64,000 nucleotides of DNA, taken from Aldrovandia affinis. Lineage: Eukaryota; Chordata; Actinopteri; Notacanthiformes; Halosauridae. Below, in pieces: positions 25,301-37,339 of the stretch. Numbering within the stretch: the stretch's first letter is position 1; every line of letters begins with the position of its first letter. The translations under genes and the position numbers were made by a program. The notes under the pieces were generated by a model. The model made no database searches and had not been told where the DNA came from. It saw only the letters and a list, made by a program, of their open reading frames with translations. The stretch spans positions 6,966,154 to 7,030,153 of the forward strand of contig JAINUG010000015.1 of assembly GCA_029706075.1 (NCBI GenBank), given 5' to 3'.

Positions 25301-26720
25301 GTTTGGAGTGTTGCCTATACTATTCAATATATTTGTCTGAAAGACAACGGAAAACAAATCACAGGACTGAGAATAAACCTCAATCCAAAATGAAAGCACA
25401 TGAATTGTGCTCAACTGCTCCAAAAATCATATGACTTCATAGCAATACCACATAATGTGGTATTCTTAGAAGACAGCCTCATTAAGGATGGCATACTATA
25501 CAAAGTCAAGTTGCATGTATTATTAATCTGTAAAGATAAATATGTACAGAAGCAGTTCAGATTGGATAAGTACAATACATTGCTTCTGCAGTTAAGCTTT
25601 CGCATCATTATCATGGAATAAATGAAATTGCAATATTTCTTCCAAGACTGTCTACATAAAAGAGTTACGTTGTTAGGTATTAGCTGATTATTAGGTTAAT
25701 CAACAAAAGATCGTAACAATTTTACATTAATTTGGACATTTTAGATCCCACTGTGCACACGTTGTTAAAATAATGCATATTAATTGTGTCTCCTCTGAAA
25801 TGAATGTTATACATGCTGCACTAAGAGATTTCTTTGCTTTCTTTCTTAAAAGCCTAGGAGTCATTTAGTGATTCTCCTGGAACAAATCAACAAGTTGCCC
25901 GAACGTATACATACATACTGTATGAGTGCAAGCGTTAATTTTTTTCTACACAAACCACGTTTGGCAAGTTAATTATGGCAAAGTAATTCTTGCATTTAAG
26001 TGAGAGTCAAAGTGAATAATACGTCTTGGTTGAATCCAGGCCCCTGGTTCTGAGACAGCACTCGCAAGATCATCTAAATTCATGAGTTTTCATCACGTTT
26101 CCCAGGCCTTTGGCCAGGATAGTGCTGACTATGCAAAGGCTGGCAGCTTCCAATTAGTTATATAGTTCTTCTCTGTCACAACACACCATCATGTGTGTTT
26201 TGGCAGTGAGAATGGTCTTAAATATATTCTGCCCCCCGGAATATGAAATGCTAGGCTGCAGTTTTTTCCTGTCTTTTTATGCAGCATTCTGTAGTTTGTG
26301 CTGTTTTCAATGGGCTAAATATTTTCACATTCTTCACTAGAACTGCCTCTCTACCATTAGCTTTTCATTACCAATAGGGAAATAGAGGTGGGTTCTGCAG
26401 AGTACCAGGTGAATTTGATTGATGTGTGTTTGGACAGAGACGCTCATGTGTGGAGGATAATAGACTTGAGGCGCGAGCAAGAAACATTTTTTAAATGATT
26501 GATTGTATGTACTGTATTTCCATGGAATTGTGTCTCTCTGCCCCTAAAATGGCATATGCTGCACATTTATGTTTGCATGCTATTGACACACATGTAGATA
26601 TGAGACTGAGGGAAAGAGTGGCACACACATTGTAAAATGTATAAAATGTTTTATGATGCTAAGTATCATAGTTAAATAATATAACATCACGACGTTTTTT
26701 AAAGTTTTGATTCTCGTCTA
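22306..26720. other. Intergenic, nothing recognised
   Basis: AT-rich sequence with short poly-T and poly-purine runs. Open frames are short and unrelated to known proteins. No RNA gene or repeat was identified. Confidence 0.45.
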
Positions 26721-26724
26721 TTTT

Positions 26725-27005
26725 TGGGGGGGAGCAGTGCAGGGATGGCAGGTTGGTTCCTTCCCCCCTTTATCCACAATTTAGAATGCCTAGTCACAAT
26801 TAAAGGCCCATCCCATTGCTGCTCCACTGTGGTTAATTTAGGAGGGACAACAGTCCCTGAAATCTATAAAGTCAGACAACCACTTCTCTTCACTCTGCAA
26901 GCTGCCAACTAAGCCACATGCACCCAAGCTACTGTAAGTGACGTCACAGGCAGGTAGTAGGCACCTGATTGACTACAGGAGCTGGTAGTGCACCATAAGG
27001 TGAGG
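26725..27005 (-). repeat. Old SINE-like repeat, minus orientation (family B)
   Basis: Reverse-oriented tail 'cccctttatccacaatttag' followed by 'aatgcctagtcacaatta', then a body sharing caccTGattgactacaggag-type words with the 3.9-4.3 kb copy. The copy is strongly diverged. No duplication was found at its ends. Confidence 0.45.
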
Positions 27006-27499
27006 GTTACCTTGCCTTGTTTTTTGATAAGCTTAATGGATTCACTAATTTGCTGTACAATTTCTGTACACTATAGTGATCAGTGATAATTTGGTGTCTG
27101 CTATGGATTGCCAGAGTCCAGTTTTGAGTTGTTGAAATATTGATGTACAGTACTTTGCCTTCTTAATTTTAATAGGCCCACACTAAACCTCCTTGTGGAG
27201 GGCGTCGGTCTCGGCAACATGGGAGTGGCAGGGTTGCCTTTGTTTTTCCATGTTGTGGAGGCCTTTGGAGCAGTGAGACTTTCCGGGGGCAGGTTTGGTA
27301 CTCTCACAGGGTGTGAGAGTGAACTGTTGCCCGGAAGGTTGCTCCAAAGGCCATAATTGATTTAATTATTATTTAATTGGTGTTAATTTGTAATTGAGTC
27401 CCACCTGAGCCAGGCAGAAAGTAAGCCTATTTAAGAGCAGGTGGGGCGAGTGGGGAATCAGTTAGTCTTGTCATGTCATTGATGTGTGTGAATTAAGAG

Positions 27500-27602
<103 letters not shown>

Positions 27603-27710
27603 GTCATTCCTGTGTGTGTCTTGAGGAGTTAGTCTTTGTCTGGTCATTCGTGTGTGAGTACCCGTGAACGTGTATTGTGTATTATTGTGGAGTGTTGGTG
27701 TTTGATGTGA

Positions 27711-27800
27711 CTCTGTCGGGCATGGTGGTGCATGTCTGTAATCCAAGCTGCTGGGAGGTGGAGTCTGTGGAATATATATTGAGTTCTGTGTGCATTTGTC
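27711..27800 (+). ncRNA. 7SL (SRP) RNA-like fragment, probably a pseudogene
   Basis: The stretch gtcgggcatggtggtgcatg then tctgtaatccaagctgctgg and gaggtggag aligns to the 5' Alu domain of vertebrate 7SL RNA (GCCGGGC-GGTGGCGCGTGCCTGTA-TCC-AGCT-CT-GGGAGGCTGAG). By eye about three quarters of the first 56 positions agree. Similarity weakens after about 27,770; a later ttgagttctg may correspond to the 7SL gagTTCTG region. The internal Pol III B box is degraded and the S domain is missing, so this is a relic inside a repeat block and not a functional SRP RNA gene. Confidence 0.6.
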
Positions 27801-28570
27801 GAAAGTCACTGAGTAGAGTGCTTCCTATGTGTGGTAAAGAGAGAGAGAGAGGGCGCACTAAGAGTGTCCGCCTCTCGCCCTCGGTGTGATTGGGAGAGCG
27901 AGAGGGCTCTCTGAAATAGGGTCCGCCTCTCGCCCTCGTGTGATTGGAGAACTCGGGCAGTGGAGAGTGTCTCGGGGCTGGTTACAAGAGAACTCTCACT
28001 GTGAGGAGTGGTGAGGGTCTCTGTGTGTTTGGGGTAAAAGAGAACTTGGACTGAAAAGTTAGAGTATTTCTGTGTGCATGGGTTCGGGAAGCACTTGAAA
28101 AGTCACTGGATATGTGTGTGCCTGGGGAGGTTCTAGGGGAACTCCGGTCTGAGGAGGCGCGGTGTCTTGTTGAGATGTGTGTCGGGACAGTGCGTAGAGT
28201 TCTACCCTGTCCCGGTAAGTCTTGATGTGTGGTAAATGTGGATGTATGAAGGCGGTGTGGAAAGCTGCTGATTGTGTGTTCCCCGAAAGGGGATTCCCCC
28301 CTCGGAGGAGGTGGGGCTTTAGTCAAGTTTTGATTATGTTACTTTGTTATTTTAGTTAATTGTTTTTGCGCGAAAGCTTCGCGGCAAGTAGGGTGAAGAC
28401 CTTGTGTTTGTGTTTGTTTTATTTGAACCTGCTTTCCCTCCCACTGTCTCTCTCCCGTGTCTGGGGAGACAGAAAAAATATATATAGAGCGGCAAAACCC
28501 ACTCCTCTGCAAGTTGTTACCATCAGCTGCTCTGCTCCAGTCCAGGGATTGTCACCTGGTGTGTGACACT

Positions 28571-29501
28571 CCTGTTAGATCAGATGTGACGTTACCATTC
28601 TCTCTGGTGCAGCTGTGTATCTGGATTACTACTGCATCCCCATACTCCCATTTTCCTGCTTGATGTACATGTCCCACACATATTATGCACTTCAAAGGGT
28701 CAAACACTGTTCCCCATGGTTTTAAGCTGCTGTGCACTGACATTTGCAGTGATTAGACTTCCAGCAGGAAAATTCCTGAGCTTTTTCCACCAAAGAAAAT
28801 TAAACTTTTCCATCGGTCAAAGGTAAACAAATGAGGCACGTGTGACTTGTCACGGTGAAAATGTTCAATGTTTGATTTGAATTCATGTTTTGTTGCAGTT
28901 TATATTTCAAACTGAATATTATTTTGTGTTATGTGCCCACACATGAAAGCCCAGTGGTGTGGCTATGACCTGTTACTATCTCCCCCGATCAGTGTGCAAA
29001 TTTATTTGAGTCTGGAGTCAATACAGTCCACATTTCATCCTTTCAGACGTTTCCTGCCACAGGCAGCAGGCACAGTAAAATCATTACAGATATGGGAGAA
29101 TCACTGTGGTACAGAACATAGTATGATGACTGAATACAAACTGAACAATGTCAACTCAATTAACCCAGGTGGACAGATATGGATGGATAGATTAATTGCT
29201 GGATGTGTCTATAATGATGATGATGATGAGGGGGCCAAGCAACCAAGGGTGGGTAGACACCCTACCGTTATTGCTCAGGTGGCTTTTGTCTTGCACTTAT
29301 TTTGAAACAAAATTGATAAAATCCTTAATATTCTCAAATTTGATGAGGCTAAATATGTACCTCTAGGTCACATGGGTCTGATTCAAAATCCAATAATTTG
29401 GCCATAAAACAAATGCAAAAATCAACCATAGGGTGTAGAGTCCTGTGACCTTGCACACACATGCACATAACACATTTATCATTACATTAATTTGTTCTGC
29501 C
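28571..29501. other. Intergenic, nothing recognised
   Basis: Unique-looking sequence. The 124-codon open frame at 28,931-29,305 has no recognisable features and I consider it chance. Confidence 0.4.
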
Positions 29502-29511
29502 ATATTGGAAT

Positions 29512-29925
29512 CTCTTGTGCTGCCTTGTTTTTGTGTGGCGGCACGGTGGTGCAGTGGATAGCACTGTCGCCTCACAGCAAGAAGGTCTTGTGGTTCCTGG
29601 CCAGGCCAGGGGCCTTTCGGATGTGGAGTTTGCATGTTCTCCCAAGAGGAACACAGGAGTAGGCTTCCTCCAGTTATTATCCCGGTTTCTTCCCACATGC
29701 ACGTTAGGCTAATTGGAGAGTCTAAATTGCCAGAGAAGGTATGAGTGTGTGAGTGAATGGTGGAGGCTAGTGCCCAGCGAGGGATTGGCGATATAATCCA
29801 GGGTGTATTCCGGAAGCCAGCCTCTTCGACCCCAATGCATGCTGGGATAGTTGGCATCCAGCACCCCATAGGGTGTAGAGCCCTGTAACTAGGAATACAT
29901 GCGGCTGAAGATGAGATGAGATGAG
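29512..29925 (+). repeat. SINE-like repeat (family C), plus orientation, with target-site duplication
   Basis: Starts near ggcggcacggtggtgcagtg, then gatagcactgtcgcctcaca, a phrase of a common fish repeat, followed by gtttgcatgttctcccaaga and aattggagagtctaaattgc, and ends in a short atgag array. Flanking atattggaat is present at 29,502-29,511 and again at 29,926-29,935, a target-site duplication. The minus-strand copy at 53,264-53,626 is the same family. The 196-codon open frame on the minus strand is a shadow of the repeat. Confidence 0.85.
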
Positions 29926-29935
29926 ATATTGGAAT

Positions 29936-32710
29936 TTCCACCATTTTGAACAATGATCATATTAGTGAAAGAAACATCTTCTTATATAACACTAATCCAA
30001 TTGGAAAAAACTTGGTACATATCATCTGAGGACTAGTTACAAGCAACAGACTATGAACATCAAAAAACATTTGATGTTCATCGTTTTTGCAGTTTTTGTA
30101 TCACATTCATCAATGGATAAATAATTCTCAAAATCGGTGTTTAGATATTATGTACTTCCCCCTATTACTGTACTAAGATTTAAATGAAAGATCTCAAACT
30201 TACTACAGAGGTTCTTCTCTTTACAAGGAAAACTTTTAACTCAAGGACCCATAAGGACTGCAATGTTAGATTTTTCACCTTTTAGATTTTTTTAATATAT
30301 TAAAAAATCTATTCCAATTCCAATTCCAATAAATGTTGGGTCTATTGACACACGTGGTATGCATCCAACCAGAACCTTGGACCGATTTTAGGTCCTATCT
30401 AAATTGCAAAGGAATAGTTTACATAATTGGCCAATTAAATGTATATGTTAATTTAATTGTTCATTTATGGATTTTTCTTTTCTTTTTGCAATAGGTCATT
30501 GTAAAGCTAACTATGTACATTTAAGTCACACTTGTGTTTCTCTCATCTTATTACAACTGCCATTATTCCTGGTGGACATTTTGTGCTTGGCCCCAGGTTA
30601 TTGAACATCTCAATCACAAAGTTACATGAAATTAGATGCAATAAAAGATTGGATTGAAAGGCCATTCTTAACCAGAAAAGGTGTCAGTTCTTCTTGGCTC
30701 AAAGGGAAAAAAGCATTAACCTACAGAAGCTGACCTCAGCAACAGCATGTCTAGGTTGACAAAGCCCACTTTCAGGGTGATTTGGGGTCTTCAACTCATC
30801 AGAGAAAACTCAGAACTTGTCAGTTCACAATTTTATATTGGCCAGTGTAATTGTTTTATTCATATTCTGTGTTAAAGTGATGCTTTTATGGCTGTCATTT
30901 CTGTGATTAAACACTACCTACAAAGACAATTGCTCTGTGTGAGAATTTCTAAACCACAAATTACAGAAACCTGCAAGATAATTCTTACTATGAAATTAAA
31001 CTGGCTTAGTCACCTGGAATACCCTAATATATAGAACATTTATTTTTGAGTAAGAGATAATATGCAGTCTATATTATGAGTAGGAGAAAATTTCAAGCAC
31101 GTGACCATCTGGGCTGTCAAGGTGAATTTCAGCAGTCATACTCCAGGTGTCTCTGTCGGCACTCCGAGTTCAGTAATCATTTGGCAATCAACACAGACAT
31201 GTGAATAATTATCCAATTAGGGAATAAAACAGTACAAAAGAATACAGTTATGCTGCTAAGGGTAAGTGTGGAAGTGAAACATGGACGCACTAAAAAATGT
31301 CAAATACGCATTTCCATCATACATACCACATGTTTCCAGTGTGACATCCACAGCTTCCCTTGTTTTATTGGCGTGCCCCTGCTGCGAAATACCTTTGACA
31401 TTTCTTTCCGTCTTACAATATTTTATAACACTATAGGTCAGGTTGCTCGTTTTATATAAACATTGCACATCTCTTCAAACAAAAGCTATTTTAAATGTTC
31501 TTGGTGGACTTTAATTTATTGTAGCATTGTCTAATACACACGTGTAAAACATTTCAAATGTGTTAAGTGTCAACGGACATAAACATTGCGATGCCATTCT
31601 TTTTATGCGCCTGAATGAGTAACTGAGATGATTGACACAATTTATTGAATGATTGTTTGGCATGTAGCTTGAAATTGAAGGTCCATTGACTCCTTGTTTG
31701 TGGAGGACTGAAATACATGAGAAAACAACCAAATATTTTCTCCTCGCCCTTATTATGAGACTAACACCCAGTCTATATGAAATAAATGTTAAAATATAAC
31801 GATGAAAATATTATAGATTAAATGGCACTTCATTTTATAAATTAACTTAATCAACATAAGAATAACATTTTCTAACTTGCAATACCTCCAATTATTCTTT
31901 TTAGCATTCAAATTCAACAGCATTTTGGAAAAATGTGTTAGCAAACATTAGCCTATTCTTGTTGATGAACTAATTTCACTTGTCATTTGTCTATGAAAAT
32001 AAATGGGCTCTACATGTGAAAACAATCTTAGATGAATGACATAAATACATTCTTAAATTCTTAAATTATATCAAATGAAATTAAGTTAATTGGTGTTCTA
32101 AAATTAGATGGTACTCATTAAATATAAATCATAATCTATCAAGAGTCCTTAAAATGACTTATAGTTTTGCCAGAATAATTATTCAGACTAATTAAAGTGC
32201 AAATGATGGCAGAGAGTTCATAGGAATAATAAATAGAAATATCTGACCTAGAATTTACTGTTTGTTCTTAATTGACTTAATGAATCTCCCATTCAATACA
32301 TGTATATCATCACATCCACCTCTAGTTTAAAAGAAATTCTAAAAACACAGAACTGTTAAAATGAACCATAATACCCATTTCAACCCATCCATAAATTCCC
32401 CCCATCAAATCAAATTAATTCTAGATGTACTGTATTGTGTTTGATACGTTTCTAACTATTGACATTTAAAAAAATACATATATTATTTATTTGATGTTAT
32501 GTTTTACAGCTGCTTTCACTTTAAGGCCTTAGAAATGTAAAACCTAGGAGACATATGTTTAAAAGCCCATTTATAAATCCTTCCAACCCCCCATTAAATT
32601 GAATGTTTCTAACTATTGAAATTCTTAAAAATGTCTTAATTTTTGCAGCTTTTTTCCAATTGATTCCACAACAAGTTTTACATTATGACCATAGAAATCC
32701 TAAACCTAGA
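29936..32710. other. Intergenic, nothing coding recognised
   Basis: AT-rich. A short imperfect-loop palindrome (atgaacatcaaa / tttgatgttcat, about 30,053-30,081) is the only structure I noted. Open frames are short and unmatched. Confidence 0.45.
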
Positions 32711-32714
32711 ACAT

Positions 32715-33180
32715 ATAGCTCAATATTTCCCCCATTTGTCCACAACTTTGGAATTCCCAGTTGCAACTGTTGGAATAGGAATAGGAATATACTTTATTAG
32801 CCATGATACACAAGGTAATTGGAATTAGTCTCACATATCTCTCCTAGATACACACACACAGGTCACTATACAGATGTATTCCATCAGAGAGGTCCAAGCA
32901 CAGAGTCAGCCATAGTACAGTACCCCTGGAGCAGTTTAGGGGTTCAGTGCCTTGCTCAAGGGCACTTCAGCAGTGCCTCCAGTTTTCGTATCATTGTTTT
33001 TTGTCGGATTCAACCCTCTACTAGAGCAACCCTCTACGTGCCAGCCATTGTCGCTAACCACTGAGCCACTGCCACCCCTATCCATCCATGCCATCACTGC
33101 AATGTCCTCCATCAATTCAGGACAGTGACGACTAGCATGAGCATCCACTGAAATGTGTGAAGTCGCCTGACTGCTCCCTC
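32715..33180 (-). repeat. Family B SINE-like repeat split by a second repeat
   Basis: The outer repeat reads cccccatttgtccacaactt and ggaattcccagttgcaactg on the left and resumes after about 33,075 with catcactgcaatgtcctcca and tcaattcaggacagtgacga. Between them (about 32,765-33,075) sits a different fish repeat whose signature is gttcagtgccttgctcaagg, gcacttcagcagtgcctcca and, near its end, gctaaccactgagccactgc. The later insertion splits the older repeat. Confidence 0.6.
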
Positions 33181-35300
33181 CAAATCAGGACACAGTTACA
33201 ATTGATGCAAAAAGTACTTCCACAAAATCAGGACAAGGTTATACTTAATATCACAAGTTTTTCCACAGAGGATAGAGCTTTAGGACAAATTAGGACAGAG
33301 CTACAATTGATACTACAAGTATCCCCAAGCTTGATATTGTCATCTACACTTGCTCAGCGGTTTATATCTAGAGTGCATTAGTCTAAGACACACAAATGTA
33401 AATATTCTATCATTTTTACCAAGCTACCAGGCTTTTTCTTTTCTTTTTTCTTGCTTGCATTGTTTTTCATAATACTGGGTCTGATTGTGGATGGTGTCTG
33501 ATGTGTCTAATGATATCGGTCTATGAATGGAACTAATAAGCACTTCTGTTGCCACTACAGCGCAATACTTTCTCTTTGTCTGTCCAATACATCTTTCTTC
33601 TTCCATGACTAACTTGCATCTTCTTGTTATTGTGGTCCTTCTAAAAACACCTTGTAGGAAAAAGCTGCTGGTATATTAAATTGCTGAATGTAAATTTTTC
33701 ATCGGGTGCTGGCAGCCCTTCTCGTAAGCTCCACTCATAAAAGCCGATAGAGTGTGATTCTGGCAAAAACATTTTCTGAATTGGCAGAAATTAAATCACA
33801 AATTGTAGCTGCTCACAAGAGTAATTACCATGACTTGTAAGAATCTTGTAGGTTAGAGGAACTACAGCATCAACAATAAGGATAGCAAACTTCTAAAAGC
33901 TGTGATCAGGCCAAAAACATACTATGTATTCTTGGCTTTCTGGTGCTTGTGACTTCAGACCTTGGTGCCCAGAAGACCATGCAAGCTGGTTAATGACCAT
34001 GGCAGATGAGCTCATTATGAAAATTCATATTTAATTTAAAAGACAACCAAAGGCCGGCAGAGGAGGGAACCACCAAGTAAGGTCTCTCTCTCTCTCTCTT
34101 CTCTTTCCCTCAGATCACTGAGCAAAAAGCTCCCATGAGCCACCACAATTTCAGTCATCAAAGTTCTGGCATTGACCCATTTCCCTTGCGTTGCATACAC
34201 TCTGAGGTGAGAGTGGGATTTGAGACAAAAGAGAACTAGAACTGATTATGATTCCCTCATAAGTATCATCAAAGGAGGAGAACTGTACATTCAGTATCAA
34301 ATTATGGGCCTGTTAAATTGACACAGCTCCTAATATTTGTTTTAGAATGTGAGAACGTACAAATAAAATAAATAATATTGAAATATGAAAGCAATCTAAT
34401 CCATGAACACAGATTAAAACTGCATGCGTGAATGCAGATGTCTTATGTGTGTTAGAGTGGATTTAGAGCAGGGATATTCAATTCCAGTATGCCATGGTGG
34501 ACCTGCTGGCACTATAGGCCTACTGTACATACACACTTTTATTCTCTACAAGAATCTCTGTCTCGGCTCTATACAAAGCATGGCATGGCATAAGATGTGC
34601 AGTTTATAATTACTATGGTTTACTAATTAGAGCATATGTATTTAAAAGGAGACATAAGTTAATTTACTGATTTATCTCTATCATTTGACATTTGACCAAT
34701 TATAGACACAAAACTCCATTAACTGGGCAAACTGAAGGATCTTTTATTGCCTTTTCTCAGGGTGATGGAGCACCAGCTCCCACAGTGACCAAATGCCTTT
34801 AGGCTGTTTGCGAGACCTTTAACCTCTACAAGTTAACTTCTCCTGTGTGGTTTTTTGGCCAGGAATCTTTGGAAAAAAGCTTTTATATCTCAGTAGGATT
34901 TTCCTGGAAAAAATGAATAAATTAAAAACCATCTTCCTCAGTTTGTGAACATATGAGATACTGAACTATTATAGTTTATAAACTAAAATTACAATACACT
35001 GTTTATGACTGTATATGAATCATCATGTATGCAGTCAGCCTTTCCTTTTGATGTCTCATCCTCCTTAACTGAAAATCTATAATTTTGTATTATAAATTGA
35101 TATTTTCCATTGGAAGGTGTTTGATATTCAGTATGATCTACCTGATGAAGGCCATGATGGTCAAAATGTTGCTCTGTTTGTTGTTTTGAGTACAAAACAA
35201 CAAACGTGGATATTTGGAAACTTCACTGTGGGGGTGTGACAGAGCTGACCGTCACTTTGTACACTAGATTTTTTTAAAATATATATAAAGCATCTGAGAT
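33181..35300. other. Intergenic, nothing recognised
   Basis: AT-rich with a short tc run at 34,082-34,100. No gene, RNA or clear mobile element was recognised. Confidence 0.45.
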
Positions 35301-35304
35301 ATAT

Positions 35305-35350
35305 ATTACATTACATTACATTACATTACAGGCATTTGGCAGATATGAAG
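35305..35350. repeat. (ATTAC)n microsatellite with truncated fish repeat
   Basis: Five copies of attac followed by aggcatttggcagatatgaa. The latter resembles the start of the repeat seen intact at 5069 (cattcagcagacgctttta), cut off after about 20 bases. Confidence 0.8.
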
Positions 35351-35601
35351 TTAAAAGGTTTATTTGAAATGAAGCAGACTTCTCCCAATACTAGGACTCA
35401 ACATGCAGCCAACCACTCCTTTACCTTATTTTGCCTCACAAAGTGGAGACTCTAGTCTCACCCACACACTTGATTTTAACCCCTGGTTAATTAAATTACG
35501 ACCAGGTGTGTAAATGGCTTCACTCCATTCATCCTGTTACACAGATCCAATGATGACATAATCAAAGACACTTAACAGTTTCACAGATGGGCATGATAGC
35601 T

Positions 35602-36024
35602 AAGTGGTTCTCAAACTCGGCCCTGGTGTATCACCATGTATGCTGGTTTTCCTTACAACCATAATTGCAATTTCTGAAGTATAATGAGCTGGGGGGTTTT
35701 TTAATTAGACATTTTTATTGCGAAGAGACATTTTTTATTTGAAACAGGTTACATTTTTAATAGATGTTTTGACAGACCAACAGCTGAAATCAGTTCTAAA
35801 TGCTCAACGTGTGTTCACCTGGTGATTGAAACAAGAATTTGTGGAAAATTACAAAGACTAAGCAAGTGGTAATGAGCCAAACCTGAATTATCTTAAAATA
35901 TGTTTCAGCACAAAATTCTGGAACCTCAACACATGTTTTCAACAACCTTCATTATACAAGAGATTAGTTGGAACAAAAACCACCATACACAGTGGTACTC
36001 CAGGACTGAGTTTGAGAACCACTG
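35602..36024. mobile_element. hAT-type MITE (non-autonomous DNA transposon)
   Basis: A 423-bp unit begins aagtggttctcaaactcggc and ends with the inverse gagtttgagaaccactg. The inverted repeats extend about 58 bp with scattered mismatches. The CAGTGGTTCTCAAAC-type terminus is typical of hAT (Charlie-like) elements. Flanking octamers tgatagct (left) and tgctaact (right) agree at 6 of 8 positions, fitting a decayed 8-bp hAT duplication. There is no coding capacity. Confidence 0.75.
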
Positions 36025-36032
36025 TGCTAACT

Positions 36033-36925
36033 GATACATACATAAATGGTTGTGAAGTGAAGACATTCAGGCATCCGAGACACACATCTAACAAATGAAT
36101 TAAAATAAAGTTTTCATCAAGGTGAGGCCAACATCTTCACAGTGGGTATGATTTTTCTTTGAACAGTTTTCCATCTACCGTCTACCTGTGACAATTTGGA
36201 TTTGCATGTAGGATTTATTCACATCTGATTTGCTTGTAAGAATTTATTCATGGGCACAGTCTGCAATCAAATTATGACTATCACATTTGAGGAACAAATC
36301 TGTTCCAGGCAGCACAAGGAAGACAAAAACACTTGTTAACTTTATTTTGTTCTATATGTGTGTGTGCATGTACTAAGGCTTCACAAACATTAATTGGGAT
36401 CATGAAGCAGAGAAACCGTTTGATGTTTTCCAAAACATCGTTTATGAGCCTAAGGGGTTTGTTTGTCAGCACAGCTGGTAGAGCTGCAGAATTTTTCCAA
36501 AAATTAATTTAAAGATATTTTCTTATATTAAATCAAACCTATCCAATTTTAGCAAAGTTTTCAGGTTCTTTAGATTTCACCTTTTGAAACTGCTGGACCA
36601 GTCTAATTGGATGAATGTTTGCACATAAACACCAGTAAATAATACCTAAAAGGGATGTGTGATATAAATAAACATGAAAGTAATTTCAAAACACAAAGCC
36701 TGTCCTGAATATCAGCTCCAGTGGCTTGAATCGGTAATTTATGTCATTGCATACTAACTTGCACAATCAGTCACAGATTTATATTTGTACACAATGGAGC
36801 AACTAGGAGATGACTGCACTAATGGACACACAAATATACTACCTAAGCAATTAGCAAGGTGCGGTTGATGCTAAATAGTTTGTTTGAGGAATACTAAATT
36901 GATATATTTCATATTCTGTTATTTC
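36033..36925. other. Intergenic, nothing recognised
   Basis: AT-rich sequence with no supportable gene or repeat. Confidence 0.45.
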
Positions 36926-36935
36926 ATGATTATCT

Positions 36936-37178
36936 ATTTTTTTAAAGATTTTGTTTCTCCCATTTAGCCAATTACACCCTCTATTTTTCATGTCAATCCC
37001 CCGTTGTATTGTGAGTTTGTTGCCATAGCCCTGAGACCGGCAGTGACAAAGGCAAAGTACCGTCTCCCCCCCACTAGCACTCCCGGCCAGAGCCAACACT
37101 GGCGCGGCCGGTGGAATCAAACCCCGGTCACAGTGGCCAGCGTTGAACATTGAACCGCTAGACCACCCGGGAGGCCTT
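36936..37178 (-). repeat. tRNA-derived SINE (family A-related), minus orientation
   Basis: Read on the minus strand the head is ggcctcccgggtggtctagc ggttcaatg, an A-box form (TGGTCTAGCGG), followed about 35 bases later by GGGTTTGATTCC, a good B box. The far end (gagggtgtaattggctaaat then gggagaaac) is the tail shared with the 15.5, 47.5 and 52.6 kb copies. No duplication was found. Confidence 0.8.
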
Positions 37179-37183
37179 GATTA

Positions 37184-37338
37184 TTGATTTGATGTGCAGT
37201 GAGTTTGTACTGTCGCAAAAGGTGGGTCCTGCACATTGGTGGTGGTTGAGGTGGGTTTCTCCTGTCATTGTCATTGTAAAGCACTTTGGGTACCTTGAAA
37301 GGTGCTATTAAATCCAATGTTCAATTCAATTCAATGAT
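37184..37338 (+). repeat. Fish retroelement 3' tail
   Basis: Contains tcattgtaaagcactttggg then taccttgaaaggtgctatta aat, the common '...AAGCGCTTTGAGTGCCT...AAAGGCGCTATATAAAT' tail of a fish retroelement, ending in a short caatt array. Only the tail is present, next to the SINE at 36.9-37.2 kb. Confidence 0.6.
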
Positions 37339-37339
37339 C

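Noticed and set aside
27982-28326. 114-residue Pro/Ser/Thr-rich minus-strand ORF
   Set aside because: Composition follows the GT-rich plus strand, with no domain and no good start context. It is more likely chance within the repeat block.
29363-29953. 196-residue minus-strand ORF
   Set aside because: It is the reverse strand of a family C SINE bounded by a target-site duplication.
35281-35331. Short tandem ATTAC array as CRISPR-like repeat
   Set aside because: It is a simple pentanucleotide microsatellite in a vertebrate genome, with no spacers.
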